From: Rhodococcus_G sp042754225
GTDB taxonomy: Bacteria; Actinomycetota; Actinomycetes; Mycobacteriales; Mycobacteriaceae
Direction of reading: 5' to 3'
DNA: 32,998 nt
Assembly (NCBI RefSeq): GCF_042754225.1
Contig: NZ_JBHZAH010000051.1
Coordinates: 1 to 32,998, forward strand
Position numbers and translations under genes: made by a program. The notes below the pieces were generated by a model. It saw only the letters and a list, made by a program, of their open reading frames with translations. It searched no databases and was not told the DNA's origin. Positions 1 to 8,369 of this stretch are shown piece by piece. How positions within the stretch are numbered: the first letter of the stretch is position 1; each line of letters starts with the position of its first letter.

Positions 1-30
1 CCGTGTGGTCCGGGGCCTCGCCGCGTTCTC

Positions 31-400
31 GGTGGAGCTGCCGGGAATTGAACCCGGGTCCTTCGCCGGATCGCCAGGGCTTCTCCGTGTGCAGTTCGCT
101 ATGCCTCTACTTGGATCTCCCGGTCTCGCGAACAAGCCGTGATGACGATCCCAGTCACTGTTTGATGTCCCGTCCGACTCCGCGACCGAGCCGGTAGGTA
201 AAGCCCTCTAGCTGATGCCAGTACCCGACCCGAGGGCGAGATCGGACTGACAGACACGCTTCGCTACTTAGGCAGCGAGAGCGTAGTCGCGCTGATTGGA
301 ATCGGCGCTTATATGTTTGCAGCGACGCTTACGGTGGTCTCTTGCCTGCACCGACACGCTTCCCCTGACTCAACGTACAAAGTCGAAACCGTTCAGCCCC
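31..400 (-). ncRNA. ssrA: tmRNA (ssrA)
   Basis: Transfer-messenger RNA that, with SmpB, rescues ribosomes stalled on mRNAs lacking a stop codon and tags the nascent peptide for proteolysis. Read on the minus strand, the 5' end is GGGGCUGAACGGUUUCGAC, the hallmark tmRNA start, and the 3' end is a T-arm followed by CAGCUCC plus the discriminator A. The ends pair as a 7-bp acceptor stem that contains G3-U70, the alanine identity pair. The tag reading frame lies inside. The genome continues CCG after the discriminator, so the final A of CCA is not encoded and must be added after transcription. The partner smpB is at 5673-6149. Confidence 0.96.
268..306 (-). other. tmRNA proteolysis-tag reading frame
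   Basis: The resume codon GCC (306-304) starts the frame A-D-S-N-Q-R-D-Y-A-L-A-A followed by TAA (270-268). With the alanine carried by the tRNA domain the full tag is (A)ADSNQRDYALAA. It differs from the mycobacterial tag (ADSHQRDYALAA, from memory) at one residue and keeps the C-terminal ALAA recognised by Clp-type proteases. Confidence 0.93.
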
Positions 401-407
401 GTACGTT

Positions 408-437
408 CCCAGCAACCTGCTGGGACCACACACTGTA
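408..437 (-). promoter_or_regulatory. probable ssrA promoter -10 and leader hairpin
   Basis: Just upstream of the mature tmRNA 5' end is a perfect hairpin: CCCAGCA (408-414), a 3-nt loop, TGCTGGG (418-424). Further upstream on the minus strand, TACAGT (437-432) fits the actinobacterial -10 pattern TANNNT. If transcription starts about 7 nt after it, the hairpin forms the leader that RNase P removes. No convincing -35 was seen. The hairpin could instead be an operator. Confidence 0.45.
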
Positions 438-484
438 ACGCCCCCGCGCCGGAAAATCATCCCGGTTTTCCCGCGACCCAAATC

Positions 485-500
485 CTGGACATTTGTCCAG
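485..500. promoter_or_regulatory. 16-bp palindrome, candidate operator
   Basis: CTGGACA-TT-TGTCCAG: two 7-bp arms with a 2-bp centre, a size and shape common for TetR-type operators. It lies between the divergent ssrA and the secreted hydrolase gene. No regulator gene for it is visible here. Confidence 0.4.
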
Positions 501-513
501 AATGATCTACGCT

Positions 514-529
514 TCCGATCACAATCGGA
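514..529. promoter_or_regulatory. second palindrome upstream of the secreted hydrolase
   Basis: TCCGAT-CACA-ATCGGA, 6-bp arms with a 4-bp spacer, 13 bp after the palindrome at 485-500 and about 30 bp before the ATG at 561. It could be an operator or a 5'-leader hairpin; the sequence does not decide which. Confidence 0.3.
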
Positions 530-560
530 TAGTTGTTTCGACGGGGGACCACGGACGCAC

Positions 561-2678
561 ATGACTCTTCTCGCCCGGCGCACCCGCCGCCGTCTCGTTC
601 ACGCGCTGTCGCTGTCGCTGGCGCTCGCCGTAGCGACGGCCGGGATCGCTGCCTCCGCACCGTCGCCCGCCCCCGTCGGCCCCGGCGACGACCCGGTCTT
701 CGGCCTCGCGAACGGCTGCTACGCACTCGAATCCGAGCCCACCGGACAGTTCGTCCGCCGCGCCGACGCCGGCTACCGCGCAGACGCCCCAGCGGTCGGC
801 GACGCCGAACCGCTGCGCATGCACGCCTCCCAGTTGGGCCGGTTCATGTTCTACGGCCGCGGCGGCGACATGATCGCCGGGGACGGCACCCAGAAGGTGG
901 TCTCCACACGCGAGGCCACCCCCGCGACGGACTGGACCCTCACCCACACCGACGGCACCTACGCCATCACCTCCACCGCCAACGGCAACCAGCTGACCGC
1001 CGGCCCGAACGGGCTGGCGCTGAGCAACCCGGGCGTCGACCCGACGGGAGGACGGTTCACCCTCGTCGCGACCTCGGGCTGCGCCGACTTCCCCGACTCC
1101 GAGGTGAACGCCACCGGGGCCCCGCTGTCCGGGACCGGACCGAACGGCGAGGTGCGCGGCTTCATCGACGCGCACGTGCACCTGGACGCCAACCTCTTCA
1201 TCGGCGGACAGGTGCACTGCGGCAAGCCCTTCGACCCGCAGGGCATCACCGTCGCACTGCGGGACTGCCCGGACCACGGCAGCAACGGACTGCCGGCCCT
1301 GCTCGAGAACGTCATCTCGCACGGCAGCCCGTTCGAGGAACACGACACCACCGGCTGGCCGACCTTCGCGGACTGGCCCGCCCACGACTCGCTCACCCAC
1401 GAGCAGACCTACTACAAGTGGGTCGAGCGTGCGTGGCGCGGCGGACTCCGGATCTTCACGAACCTGCTGGTCAACAACCGGGTGCTGTGCGACGTCTACC
1501 CGATCAAGAATCGGTCCTGCAACGACATGGACACCATCCGGGCCGAGGCCACCCAGGTCCGCGAGATGCAGGACTACATCGACGCCCAGTACGGCGGGCC
1601 GGGCCGCGGCTGGTTCCGCATCGTGTCCTCACCCGAGCAGGTCCGCAAGGTCGCGGCCGAGGGCAAGCTCGCCGTCACCATCGGCATCGAGACGTCGGAA
1701 CCGTTCGGCTGCAAGGTCGTCGGTGACGTCCCGCAGTGCTCCGAGGCCGATGTCGACCGCGGCCTCGACGAGGTGTACGCGATGGGTGTGCGGCAGATGA
1801 TCGTCACGCACAAGTTCGACAACGCCTTCGGCGGCGTCCGGTTCGACCCGGCCGTGCAGGGCGTCGCCGTGAACGTCGGCAACTTCCTCAGCACCGGCAG
1901 GTTCTGGGAGGCCGGGCCGTGCACCGGCGCGGCCCACGACAACCCGCTGCTCAGCGTCGGCGACGGTCCCGCCGAGGCCCTGTCCGCGTTGCCGCCCGGC
2001 GTCACCACCCCGGTGTATCCGCAGGGCCCGCTGTGCAACACCCGCGGCCTGACCGCCCTCGGCGAGCACATGATTCGCGGAATGATGGACCGCGGCATGA
2101 TCGTCGACATCGACCACATGAGCGTCCGAACCGCCGAGGACACCCTGAAGATCCTCGAGGACGCCAAGTACTCGGGCGTGGTCTCCAGCCACAGCTGGTC
2201 GGACCCGCTCCTCTACCAGCGGGTCTACGCGCTCGGCGGGTTCGTCGCGCTGTACGCCAGCCAGCTCGAACCGCAGAAGGCCGAGCCCGGACAGGACCCG
2301 AAGGCCGACCGTGAGCCGGGCTTCGTCGAGGCCTGGCGCAAGGCCCGCAAGGCCCGCAGCGACAAGTACTACTTCGGTTTCGGCTACGGCGCGGACACCA
2401 ACGGCTTCGGCCCGCAGGCCGCCCCGCGCGACAGCGCGGCGACCGAGCCGCTGCAGTACCCGTACACGACGTTCGACGGCGGCACCGTGATGGACCGGCA
2501 ACGGACCGGCCAGCGGGTGTTCGACCTCAACAAGGACGGCGTGGCCCAGTACGGCATGATCCCGGACTGGATCGCGGACATGAAGATCGCGGCGGGCGCC
2601 GACGGCGACCAGCTCATCGAGGACATGAGCCGCGGGGCCGAGGCGTACCTGCAGATGTGGGAGCGCGTCGCCAAGTAG
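561..2678 (+). CDS. secreted M19/amidohydrolase-like metallohydrolase
   Basis: A 705-aa exported enzyme, probably zinc-dependent; the substrate is unknown. Residues 1-33 form a signal peptide (RRTRRR, hydrophobic stretch, A-x-A near 31-33). Residues about 50-185 form a small beta-rich domain that is not part of the catalytic barrel. The catalytic part has a metal-site set like that of membrane dipeptidases (peptidase M19): H205-V-H207 on strand 1, E377 in GIETSE, H519 in DIDHMS, H544 in SSHSW and D612 in GADTNG. Classical M19 enzymes have H-x-D on strand 1, whereas this has H-x-H as in amidohydrolases, so dipeptidase activity should not be assumed. It is nearly twice the usual M19 length. Start ATG 561 gives an intact signal peptide. 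Two palindromes lie upstream. Confidence 0.82.
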   Translation: MTLLARRTRRRLVHALSLSLALAVATAGIAASAPSPAPVGPGDDPVFGLANGCYALESEPTGQFVRRADAGYRADAPAVGDAEPLRMHASQLGRFMFYGRGGDMIAGDGTQKVVSTREATPATDWTLTHTDGTYAITSTANGNQLTAGPNGLALSNPGVDPTGGRFTLVATSGCADFPDSEVNATGAPLSGTGPNGEVRGFIDAHVHLDANLFIGGQVHCGKPFDPQGITVALRDCPDHGSNGLPALLENVISHGSPFEEHDTTGWPTFADWPAHDSLTHEQTYYKWVERAWRGGLRIFTNLLVNNRVLCDVYPIKNRSCNDMDTIRAEATQVREMQDYIDAQYGGPGRGWFRIVSSPEQVRKVAAEGKLAVTIGIETSEPFGCKVVGDVPQCSEADVDRGLDEVYAMGVRQMIVTHKFDNAFGGVRFDPAVQGVAVNVGNFLSTGRFWEAGPCTGAAHDNPLLSVGDGPAEALSALPPGVTTPVYPQGPLCNTRGLTALGEHMIRGMMDRGMIVDIDHMSVRTAEDTLKILEDAKYSGVVSSHSWSDPLLYQRVYALGGFVALYASQLEPQKAEPGQDPKADREPGFVEAWRKARKARSDKYYFGFGYGADTNGFGPQAAPRDSAATEPLQYPYTTFDGGTVMDRQRTGQRVFDLNKDGVAQYGMIPDWIADMKIAAGADGDQLIEDMSRGAEAYLQMWERVAK

Positions 2679-2731
2679 CCGTTTGCAGTCTCGACAGGTC
2701 ATTCCTCGGTCATTCCCGCCGATGCGACCAC

Positions 2732-2754
2732 CTGACCCGCTTAGAATGGGTCAG
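2732..2754 (+). promoter_or_regulatory. promoter -10 inside an inverted repeat, upstream of the EF-G-like gene
   Basis: The -10 candidate TAGAAT (2742-2747) sits between CTGACCC (2732-2738) and GGGTCAG (2748-2754), which pair perfectly. A protein bound to this repeat would cover the -10 element, so it is a candidate operator. The start codon at 2780 follows with a strong ribosome site. Confidence 0.5.
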
Positions 2755-2779
2755 CGAAGTCGCATCGGGAGGAGATCCC

Positions 2780-4819
2780 ATGGCCGACCGCACCTCGGCC
2801 CGAGTCGGGCAGTTGATGTCCGTGTCGAGTCCGCAGCAGTTGCGCAACGTCGTACTGATCGGATGCAGCGGCGCCGGCAAGACCACCCTCGCCGAGTCGC
2901 TCGCCCTGACCGCGGGGGCGATCGGCAAGGCGGGCCGAGTCCCGGACGGCAACACCGTCTCCGACTACGAGGACATCGAGCACCAGCAGCAGCGGTCGGT
3001 GCAGTTGGCGGCGCTGCCACTGGACTGGAACGACGTGCGGATCAACCTGCTCGATCCGCCGGGCCATCCCGACTTCGCCGCGGAACTGCGCGCCGGACTG
3101 CACGCCGCCGACGCCGCCGTGTTCGTCGTCTCCGCGACCGACCCCGTCACCGCGCCGACCCGCGCGCTGTGGCGCGAGTGCGCGGAGGCGGGGATCCCCC
3201 GGGCCATCGTGGTCGCCAAGGTGGACGTCGCCCGCAGCAGCTTCGACGAGATCCTCACGTCGTGCCACGACGCCTTCGGTCTCGGCACCGACACCCTGCG
3301 ACCGGTCTTCGTACCGGTCTACGCCGACGGAAGGCCTTGTGGTTCGGTCGATCTGCTGACCGGCCGACGCTACGGCGAGCCCGGCGAGGAACCGGCGGTC
3401 GGGGCCGCCCGCGAGAGCCTGGTCGAGGCCATCTCCGGCCAGGACGACACCCTGATGGAACGCTTCCTGTCGGGCGAGACGCTGGACGAGGACGCCCTGA
3501 CCGAGGGCCTGCGGCACGAGATCGTGGACTGCACACTGCATCCCGCGCTGGCCGTGACCGACTACGGCGTCGGCTCGGCCGAACTGCTCGACCTGATCGT
3601 GGGCTCGTTCCCCGATCCCACCCATCGCGTCGGGGACCAGCCGGACGCGGACCCGGACGCGCCATTGGCAGCGCAGGTCGTCCGCGTCACCGGCGACCCC
3701 TACGTCGGCCGGATAAGCCTGATCCGGGTCTTCGCGGGCACCCTGCGTCCGGACACCCACGTCCACGTGATCGGGCCCGGCCGCGCCGACCCCACCGAGG
3801 AACGGATCACGACGCTGAGCGGGCCGTTCGGCAAACAGCAGCATCCCGTGCCGGAGGCGGTCGCCGGCGACCTGGTGTGCGTGGCGAAGGTCGCCAGCGC
3901 GCACATCGGGGACACCCTCGCCGACGACGGCGCGGCCGCCGCGCTGGCGACCTGGCCGCAGCCGGCCGCGCTGCTCCCGATCGCGGTCGAGGCGCACAGC
4001 AAGGCGGACGACGACAAGCTGTCGCAGTCGCTGACCCGGCTCCTCGCCGAGGATCCGGCGCTACGGCTCGAGCAGAACCCGCAGACCCACCAGATCGTGT
4101 TGTGGTGCACCGGCGAGGCGCACGCCGAGGTGACCCTCGACCGGCTCCGCAACCGGCACGGCGTGCACGTCGACACCGCCGACTACCGGGTCGCGCTGCA
4201 GGAGACGTTCGGTGCCAGCGCGTCCGGCCACGGCAGGCTGGTCAAGCAGTCCGGCGGCCACGGCCAGTACGCCATCTGCGATCTCGAGGTGGAACCGCTG
4301 CCGACCGGTGAGGGCTTCGAGTTCGTGGTCCGGGTCGTCGGCGGATCGGTGCCCAAACACTTCATCCCGTCGGTCGAGAAGGGGGTGCGCACTCAACTGC
4401 TCGCGGGCGTCGCGACCGGACACCCCCTCGTCGACGTGCGCGTGACCCTCGTCGACGGCAAGGCACACTCGGTGGACTCCTCGGACTCCGCGTTCCAGAC
4501 CGCGGCGGCACTGGCCCTGCGGGACGCCGCCTCGCACACGGACATCCGACTGCTCGAACCGGTGTCCGCGGTGCGGGTGATCCTGCCCGACGACTACCTC
4601 GGCGCGGTGTTGAGCGACCTGTCGGCGCGCCGCGGCCACGTGCTCGGAACCGAGACCACCGAGCCGGGACTGGCACTGCTGCGCGCCGAGGTTCCCGAGA
4701 TCGAACTGTCCCGCTATCCGGTGGACCTGCGCTCGCTCACGCACGGCACCGCCGAGTTCGCGCGGGCGCACCTGCGATACGAGCTGATGCCGACGTCGGT
4801 GGCGGCGCAGTACACCTAG
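2780..4819 (+). CDS. elongation factor G-like GTPase (EF-G2 type)
   Basis: A 679-aa translational GTPase resembling the second, non-canonical EF-G of actinobacteria. The GTPase domain has G1 GCSGAGKTT (28-36), a switch-I region with QQQRSVQLA in place of the usual ERGITI-type motif, G3 DPPGH (92-96) in place of DTPGH, and G4 AKVD (146-149) in place of NKxD. EF-G domains II-V follow, ending in the alpha/beta domain with a C-terminal FARAHLRYE. It is shorter than housekeeping EF-G (about 700 aa). The altered G4 and switch residues argue against it being the main translocase; its role is unknown. The start ATG 2780 is fixed by GGGAGGAG 6-13 bases upstream. Its TAG stop overlaps the stop of the convergent transporter gene. 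Confidence 0.88.
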   Translation: MADRTSARVGQLMSVSSPQQLRNVVLIGCSGAGKTTLAESLALTAGAIGKAGRVPDGNTVSDYEDIEHQQQRSVQLAALPLDWNDVRINLLDPPGHPDFAAELRAGLHAADAAVFVVSATDPVTAPTRALWRECAEAGIPRAIVVAKVDVARSSFDEILTSCHDAFGLGTDTLRPVFVPVYADGRPCGSVDLLTGRRYGEPGEEPAVGAARESLVEAISGQDDTLMERFLSGETLDEDALTEGLRHEIVDCTLHPALAVTDYGVGSAELLDLIVGSFPDPTHRVGDQPDADPDAPLAAQVVRVTGDPYVGRISLIRVFAGTLRPDTHVHVIGPGRADPTEERITTLSGPFGKQQHPVPEAVAGDLVCVAKVASAHIGDTLADDGAAAALATWPQPAALLPIAVEAHSKADDDKLSQSLTRLLAEDPALRLEQNPQTHQIVLWCTGEAHAEVTLDRLRNRHGVHVDTADYRVALQETFGASASGHGRLVKQSGGHGQYAICDLEVEPLPTGEGFEFVVRVVGGSVPKHFIPSVEKGVRTQLLAGVATGHPLVDVRVTLVDGKAHSVDSSDSAFQTAAALALRDAASHTDIRLLEPVSAVRVILPDDYLGAVLSDLSARRGHVLGTETTEPGLALLRAEVPEIELSRYPVDLRSLTHGTAEFARAHLRYELMPTSVAAQYT

Positions 4820-5676
4820 GCGACCGCGATCATCGCGACCGCGGCGACGGCCAGCACCATGCCGAGCTGTTGCAGCCGGCCGACCCGCTCGCCGAGCATC
4901 GTCATCGCCAACAGCACGGTGGCCGCCGGGTAGAGCGATCCGATGACGCTGACCAGGGACAGCAGTCCGCCGGAGAACGCGTACATCATCGCGGCGTTCG
5001 CGACCACGTCGAGGAACGCGATCAGGAGCGCGAGCCGGATCACCCCGCGCGGCGGCGCGACGAACTGCGCGGACGCCAACGCCACCGCCCACACCACGAC
5101 CGTCGCCGAGGCGCGCGACGCGGCCAGCGGCCACAGCCCGCCGCCGTCCCCGATCTCGTGCAGGCACACGAAGGCCACCGCGAACGCCAACCCGGACCCG
5201 ACTGTCAGCCAGGCGATCCTCGGGGTGAAGCTCACCCGGTGCCCGTCGACCGCCTCGCCCGCGGTCTCCGCCGTCTCCCGGCTGACCATCACCACTGCGA
5301 CCAGGGCGAGCACCACCCCGGCCAGGGCGAGTGGCCCGGGCCGCTCCCCCAGCACGAACCCGACCGCGACCGGAACGCCCGCCACCAGGACCGCCGTCAA
5401 CGGCGACACCACCGACATCGGGCCGTCGGCCAGCGCCAGGTAGAACCACCACACCGCGAGACCGCCCGCTACGCCGGAGGCAGCGCCCCACAGCATCGCC
5501 TCGGTCGTGAGCTCGCCGGCCACCAGGGGCGCGACGGCGAGCACCATCAGCAGCGAGATCGGGTAGGAGACGATCACCACCCGCAGGGCGGCCACCCGGC
5601 GGGAGGCGATACCGCCGACGAAGTCACTCACCCCGTAACCGACGGCGGCGAGCAGCGCGAGCAGGACCGCCGTCAG
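4816..5676 (-). CDS. DMT/EamA-family membrane transporter (probable CTG start)
   Basis: A 286-aa integral membrane protein with about ten hydrophobic helices arranged as two EamA halves; the opening LLALLAAVGYGVSDFVGG and the second-half GSLYPAATVLLAMTMLGERV are typical of the drug/metabolite transporter superfamily. The substrate cannot be read from sequence. No ATG, GTG or TTG is available ahead of the first helix without running well back into smpB. CTG at 5676-5674 gives the family-like start M-T-A-V-L-L-A-L and overlaps the smpB stop as CTGA, the same geometry as ATGA coupling. The only downstream alternative, GTG within GYGVSD, would delete most of helix 1. It is probably translated by coupling to smpB. 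Its stop overlaps the EF-G-like stop in CTAG. Confidence 0.8.
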   Translation of the reverse strand: MTAVLLALLAAVGYGVSDFVGGIASRRVAALRVVIVSYPISLLMVLAVAPLVAGELTTEAMLWGAASGVAGGLAVWWFYLALADGPMSVVSPLTAVLVAGVPVAVGFVLGERPGPLALAGVVLALVAVVMVSRETAETAGEAVDGHRVSFTPRIAWLTVGSGLAFAVAFVCLHEIGDGGGLWPLAASRASATVVVWAVALASAQFVAPPRGVIRLALLIAFLDVVANAAMMYAFSGGLLSLVSVIGSLYPAATVLLAMTMLGERVGRLQQLGMVLAVAAVAMIAVA

Positions 5677-6149
5677 CGGCTCATGCCCTTGACCCGCCTG
5701 CCCAGTTCGCGGGTCACCTCGCGCTCGGCGGTCCGCCGGGCCAGGTCCTGACGCTTGTCGTAGTCCTGCTTGCCCTTGGCCAGGGCCAGCTCCACCTTGA
5801 CCTTGCCGTCCGAGAAGTACATCGACAGCGGCACCAGGGTCTGGTTGCCCTCCCGGGTCTTGCCGACGAGATGCTCGATCTCGCGCTTGTGCAGCAGCAG
5901 CTTCCGGGTGCGGCGAGGCGAGTGGTTGGTCCAACTGCCCTGCGTGTACTCGGGGATGTGCAGTCCGCGCAGCCACACCTCGCCGTCGTCGACGGTGGCG
6001 AAGGCGTCGACCAGCGACGCCTTGCCCTCACGCAGGCTCTTCACCTCGGTGCCGACCAGCGCGATGCCCGCCTCGTAGGTGTCGATGATGGTGTAGTTGT
6101 GCCGCGCCTTGCGGTTACTCGCGATGACCTTGCGGCCCTTTTCCTTCAC
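5673..6149 (-). CDS. smpB: SsrA-binding protein SmpB
   Basis: A 158-aa partner of tmRNA: it binds the tRNA-like domain and mimics the missing codon-anticodon stem in the decoding centre. The SmpB fold is clear from ASNRKARHNYTI, ALVGTEVKSLREGKASL and PEYTQGSWTNHSPRRTRKLLLHK, with a basic C-terminal tail (about 130-158) rich in K and R that enters the mRNA path. Length is normal. The start codon is GTG (6149-6147), with GAAGGG upstream. It follows ftsX by 72 bp and ends overlapping the transporter start. Its RNA partner ssrA is in the same window. Confidence 0.97.
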   Translation of the reverse strand: MKEKGRKVIASNRKARHNYTIIDTYEAGIALVGTEVKSLREGKASLVDAFATVDDGEVWLRGLHIPEYTQGSWTNHSPRRTRKLLLHKREIEHLVGKTREGNQTLVPLSMYFSDGKVKVELALAKGKQDYDKRQDLARRTAEREVTRELGRRVKGMSR

Positions 6150-6221
6150 GTCCGGGCCCTTCAGTCCGCTGAGGTGTACAAGAAATGTCCAGTACCTAAG
6201 GATAGTTCGCCCGGCAACTCG

Positions 6222-7127
6222 TTATTCCCGCACGTACAGACGCAGCGTCACGTACGCGGTCACCGCGGCCATTCCGACGCCGACGAGCGCCAGGAACGGC
6301 GCGACCAGCAGCACGTCGCTGTTCGAGATCCGGGCGACGATGTTCGCGTCGTAGACGTCGCTGAGCATGTCGTCGATGAACAGGCTCTTCGCCGTGAACA
6401 GTCCGGCGATGGCAAGCCCGGCGCCGACCAGCGCGGCCACGACGGCCTCGAGCAGGAACGGCAGCTGGGTGTACCACCGGGTCGCGCCGACCAGTCGCAT
6501 GATGCCGACCTCGGTGCGACGGGTGAACGCGGCGATCTGGACCATGTTCGCGATCAGCAGGATCGACGCGATCGCCTGCACGATCGCGATGGCGAACGCG
6601 GCGTTGCGGATCCCGTTCAGCACGCTGAACAGTCGTTCCACCAGGTCGCGCTGGTTGAGCACGCTCTGCACGCCCGGCCGGGTTGCGAATGCGTCGTTGA
6701 CGACGCCGAAGCGTTCGGCATCGGACAGCTTGACCTTGAACGAGGCCGGCAGCGCCTCGGGGCTGACCATCGACGCGAGCTCGGGCTGGTCCTTGAACAC
6801 CCGGTTCTTGGCGTCGGCGACCGCGTCCTCACGGTTGAGGTACTGGACCGAGACGACTGAGGGTGTGTCCTCGAGGTCCTTGCGCAGGCCCTTGCAGATG
6901 TCCTGGGTGCAGCCGGGGTCCGCGACCGACACGTCGTCGGTGAGGAAGATCTGCACCTCCACCCGGTCGAGGAAGATCTGCTGCGTCTTGCCCGCCATCT
7001 GGACGACGAGCAGGCCGCCGCCGAAGAGTCCGAGCGAGATCGCGGTCGTCAGGATCATCGCGATCGTCATGGTGATGTTGCGGCGCAGGCCGGTGAAAAC
7101 CTCGCCGAAGATGAAGCTGGCGCGCAT
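6222..7127 (-). CDS. ftsX: cell-division ABC-like membrane protein FtsX
   Basis: A 301-aa membrane partner of FtsE. The FtsEX complex uses ATP to control peptidoglycan hydrolases at the division site. It has an N-terminal helix (about residues 17-45, ITMTIAMILTTAISLGLFGG), an extracellular domain of about 120 residues (50-170) holding two cysteines near residue 80, and three C-terminal helices (about 175-200, 225-250, 265-295), the usual FtsX layout. The motif RRTEVGIMRLVGATRWYTQLP lies in the cytoplasmic coupling region. It begins 51 bp after ftsE ends, so the two are almost certainly co-transcribed; smpB follows. Confidence 0.96.
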   Translation of the reverse strand: MRASFIFGEVFTGLRRNITMTIAMILTTAISLGLFGGGLLVVQMAGKTQQIFLDRVEVQIFLTDDVSVADPGCTQDICKGLRKDLEDTPSVVSVQYLNREDAVADAKNRVFKDQPELASMVSPEALPASFKVKLSDAERFGVVNDAFATRPGVQSVLNQRDLVERLFSVLNGIRNAAFAIAIVQAIASILLIANMVQIAAFTRRTEVGIMRLVGATRWYTQLPFLLEAVVAALVGAGLAIAGLFTAKSLFIDDMLSDVYDANIVARISNSDVLLVAPFLALVGVGMAAVTAYVTLRLYVRE

Positions 7128-7178
7128 CGGAAGTCGTTGTCCTTCGTGTGTCGGGGCGGGACGGCGGGCGGGTCGCGG

Positions 7179-7868
<690 letters not shown>

Positions 7869-7934
7869 GAGGCGCCAGTCTAGCCGTGATCCGACCGTGC
7901 CCAGCCGGTAACCGTGGGGCCGCAGGTCGGGGCG

Positions 7935-8369
7935 TCAGGGCGTGCTCGGCGCGGGCGCGGAAGTGGTCACCGCGCCGGACTCGGACGGCGCCTCCACCAC
8001 CCCCGGCGGCAGCTGGATCCCGGGCGGAACGTGCAACCCCGGCGGCAGCACGATCATCGGCGGCGTCGTCGAGGTCGTCGCGGCGGCCGTCTCACTCGAC
8101 GGTGCCGCGGTGGTGGTGGTCGGGGGCGTGGTGGTCGGACGCGAACTGGTGGTGGGCTGCCTTGCCGGGGCACTGCTCGGCGCCGGGGCCTGCTGGCTCG
8201 GCGCGGGCTGCTCCGAGCCGGCGGGAGACTCCGGATTGACGGACCCGTAGATCACGGAGGTGGCGAGGAAGGCGAGGACGAGGAACACGGTCGACGTGCG
8301 GACCCGGCCGCCGAACAGTCTCGTCGGCATCCGCCAGTTCGTCGGCATCCGCCAGCGTTGGCCGGCCAT
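7935..8369 (-). CDS. Pro/Thr/Ser-rich single-pass membrane protein
   Basis: A 144-aa protein of unknown function. A basic N-terminus (1-23) is followed by one membrane helix (about 24-43, TSTVFLVLAFLATSVIYG). The remainder is low-complexity Pro/Thr/Ser/Ala with a repeated PPG pattern (LPPGLHVPPGIQLPPG) and is expected outside the cell. A proline-rich membrane protein sits in the same place in mycobacteria, which supports a real gene. The N-terminus holds a short repeat, RWRMPTNWRMPT, encoded by an 18-bp tandem duplication. Its ATG overlaps the stop of the MscS-like gene by one base (TGATG), implying coupled translation. Confidence 0.8.
   Translation of the reverse strand: MAGQRWRMPTNWRMPTRLFGGRVRTSTVFLVLAFLATSVIYGSVNPESPAGSEQPAPSQQAPAPSSAPARQPTTSSRPTTTPPTTTTAAPSSETAAATTSTTPPMIVLPPGLHVPPGIQLPPGVVEAPSESGAVTTSAPAPSTP
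8323..8355. repeat. 18-bp-period tandem repeat in coding DNA
   Basis: The 15-base unit GTCGGCATCCGCCAG occurs at 8323-8337 and again at 8341-8355, an 18-bp period. It adds six residues (a second WRMPT) just before the membrane helix of the Pro-rich protein. Confidence 0.7.
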
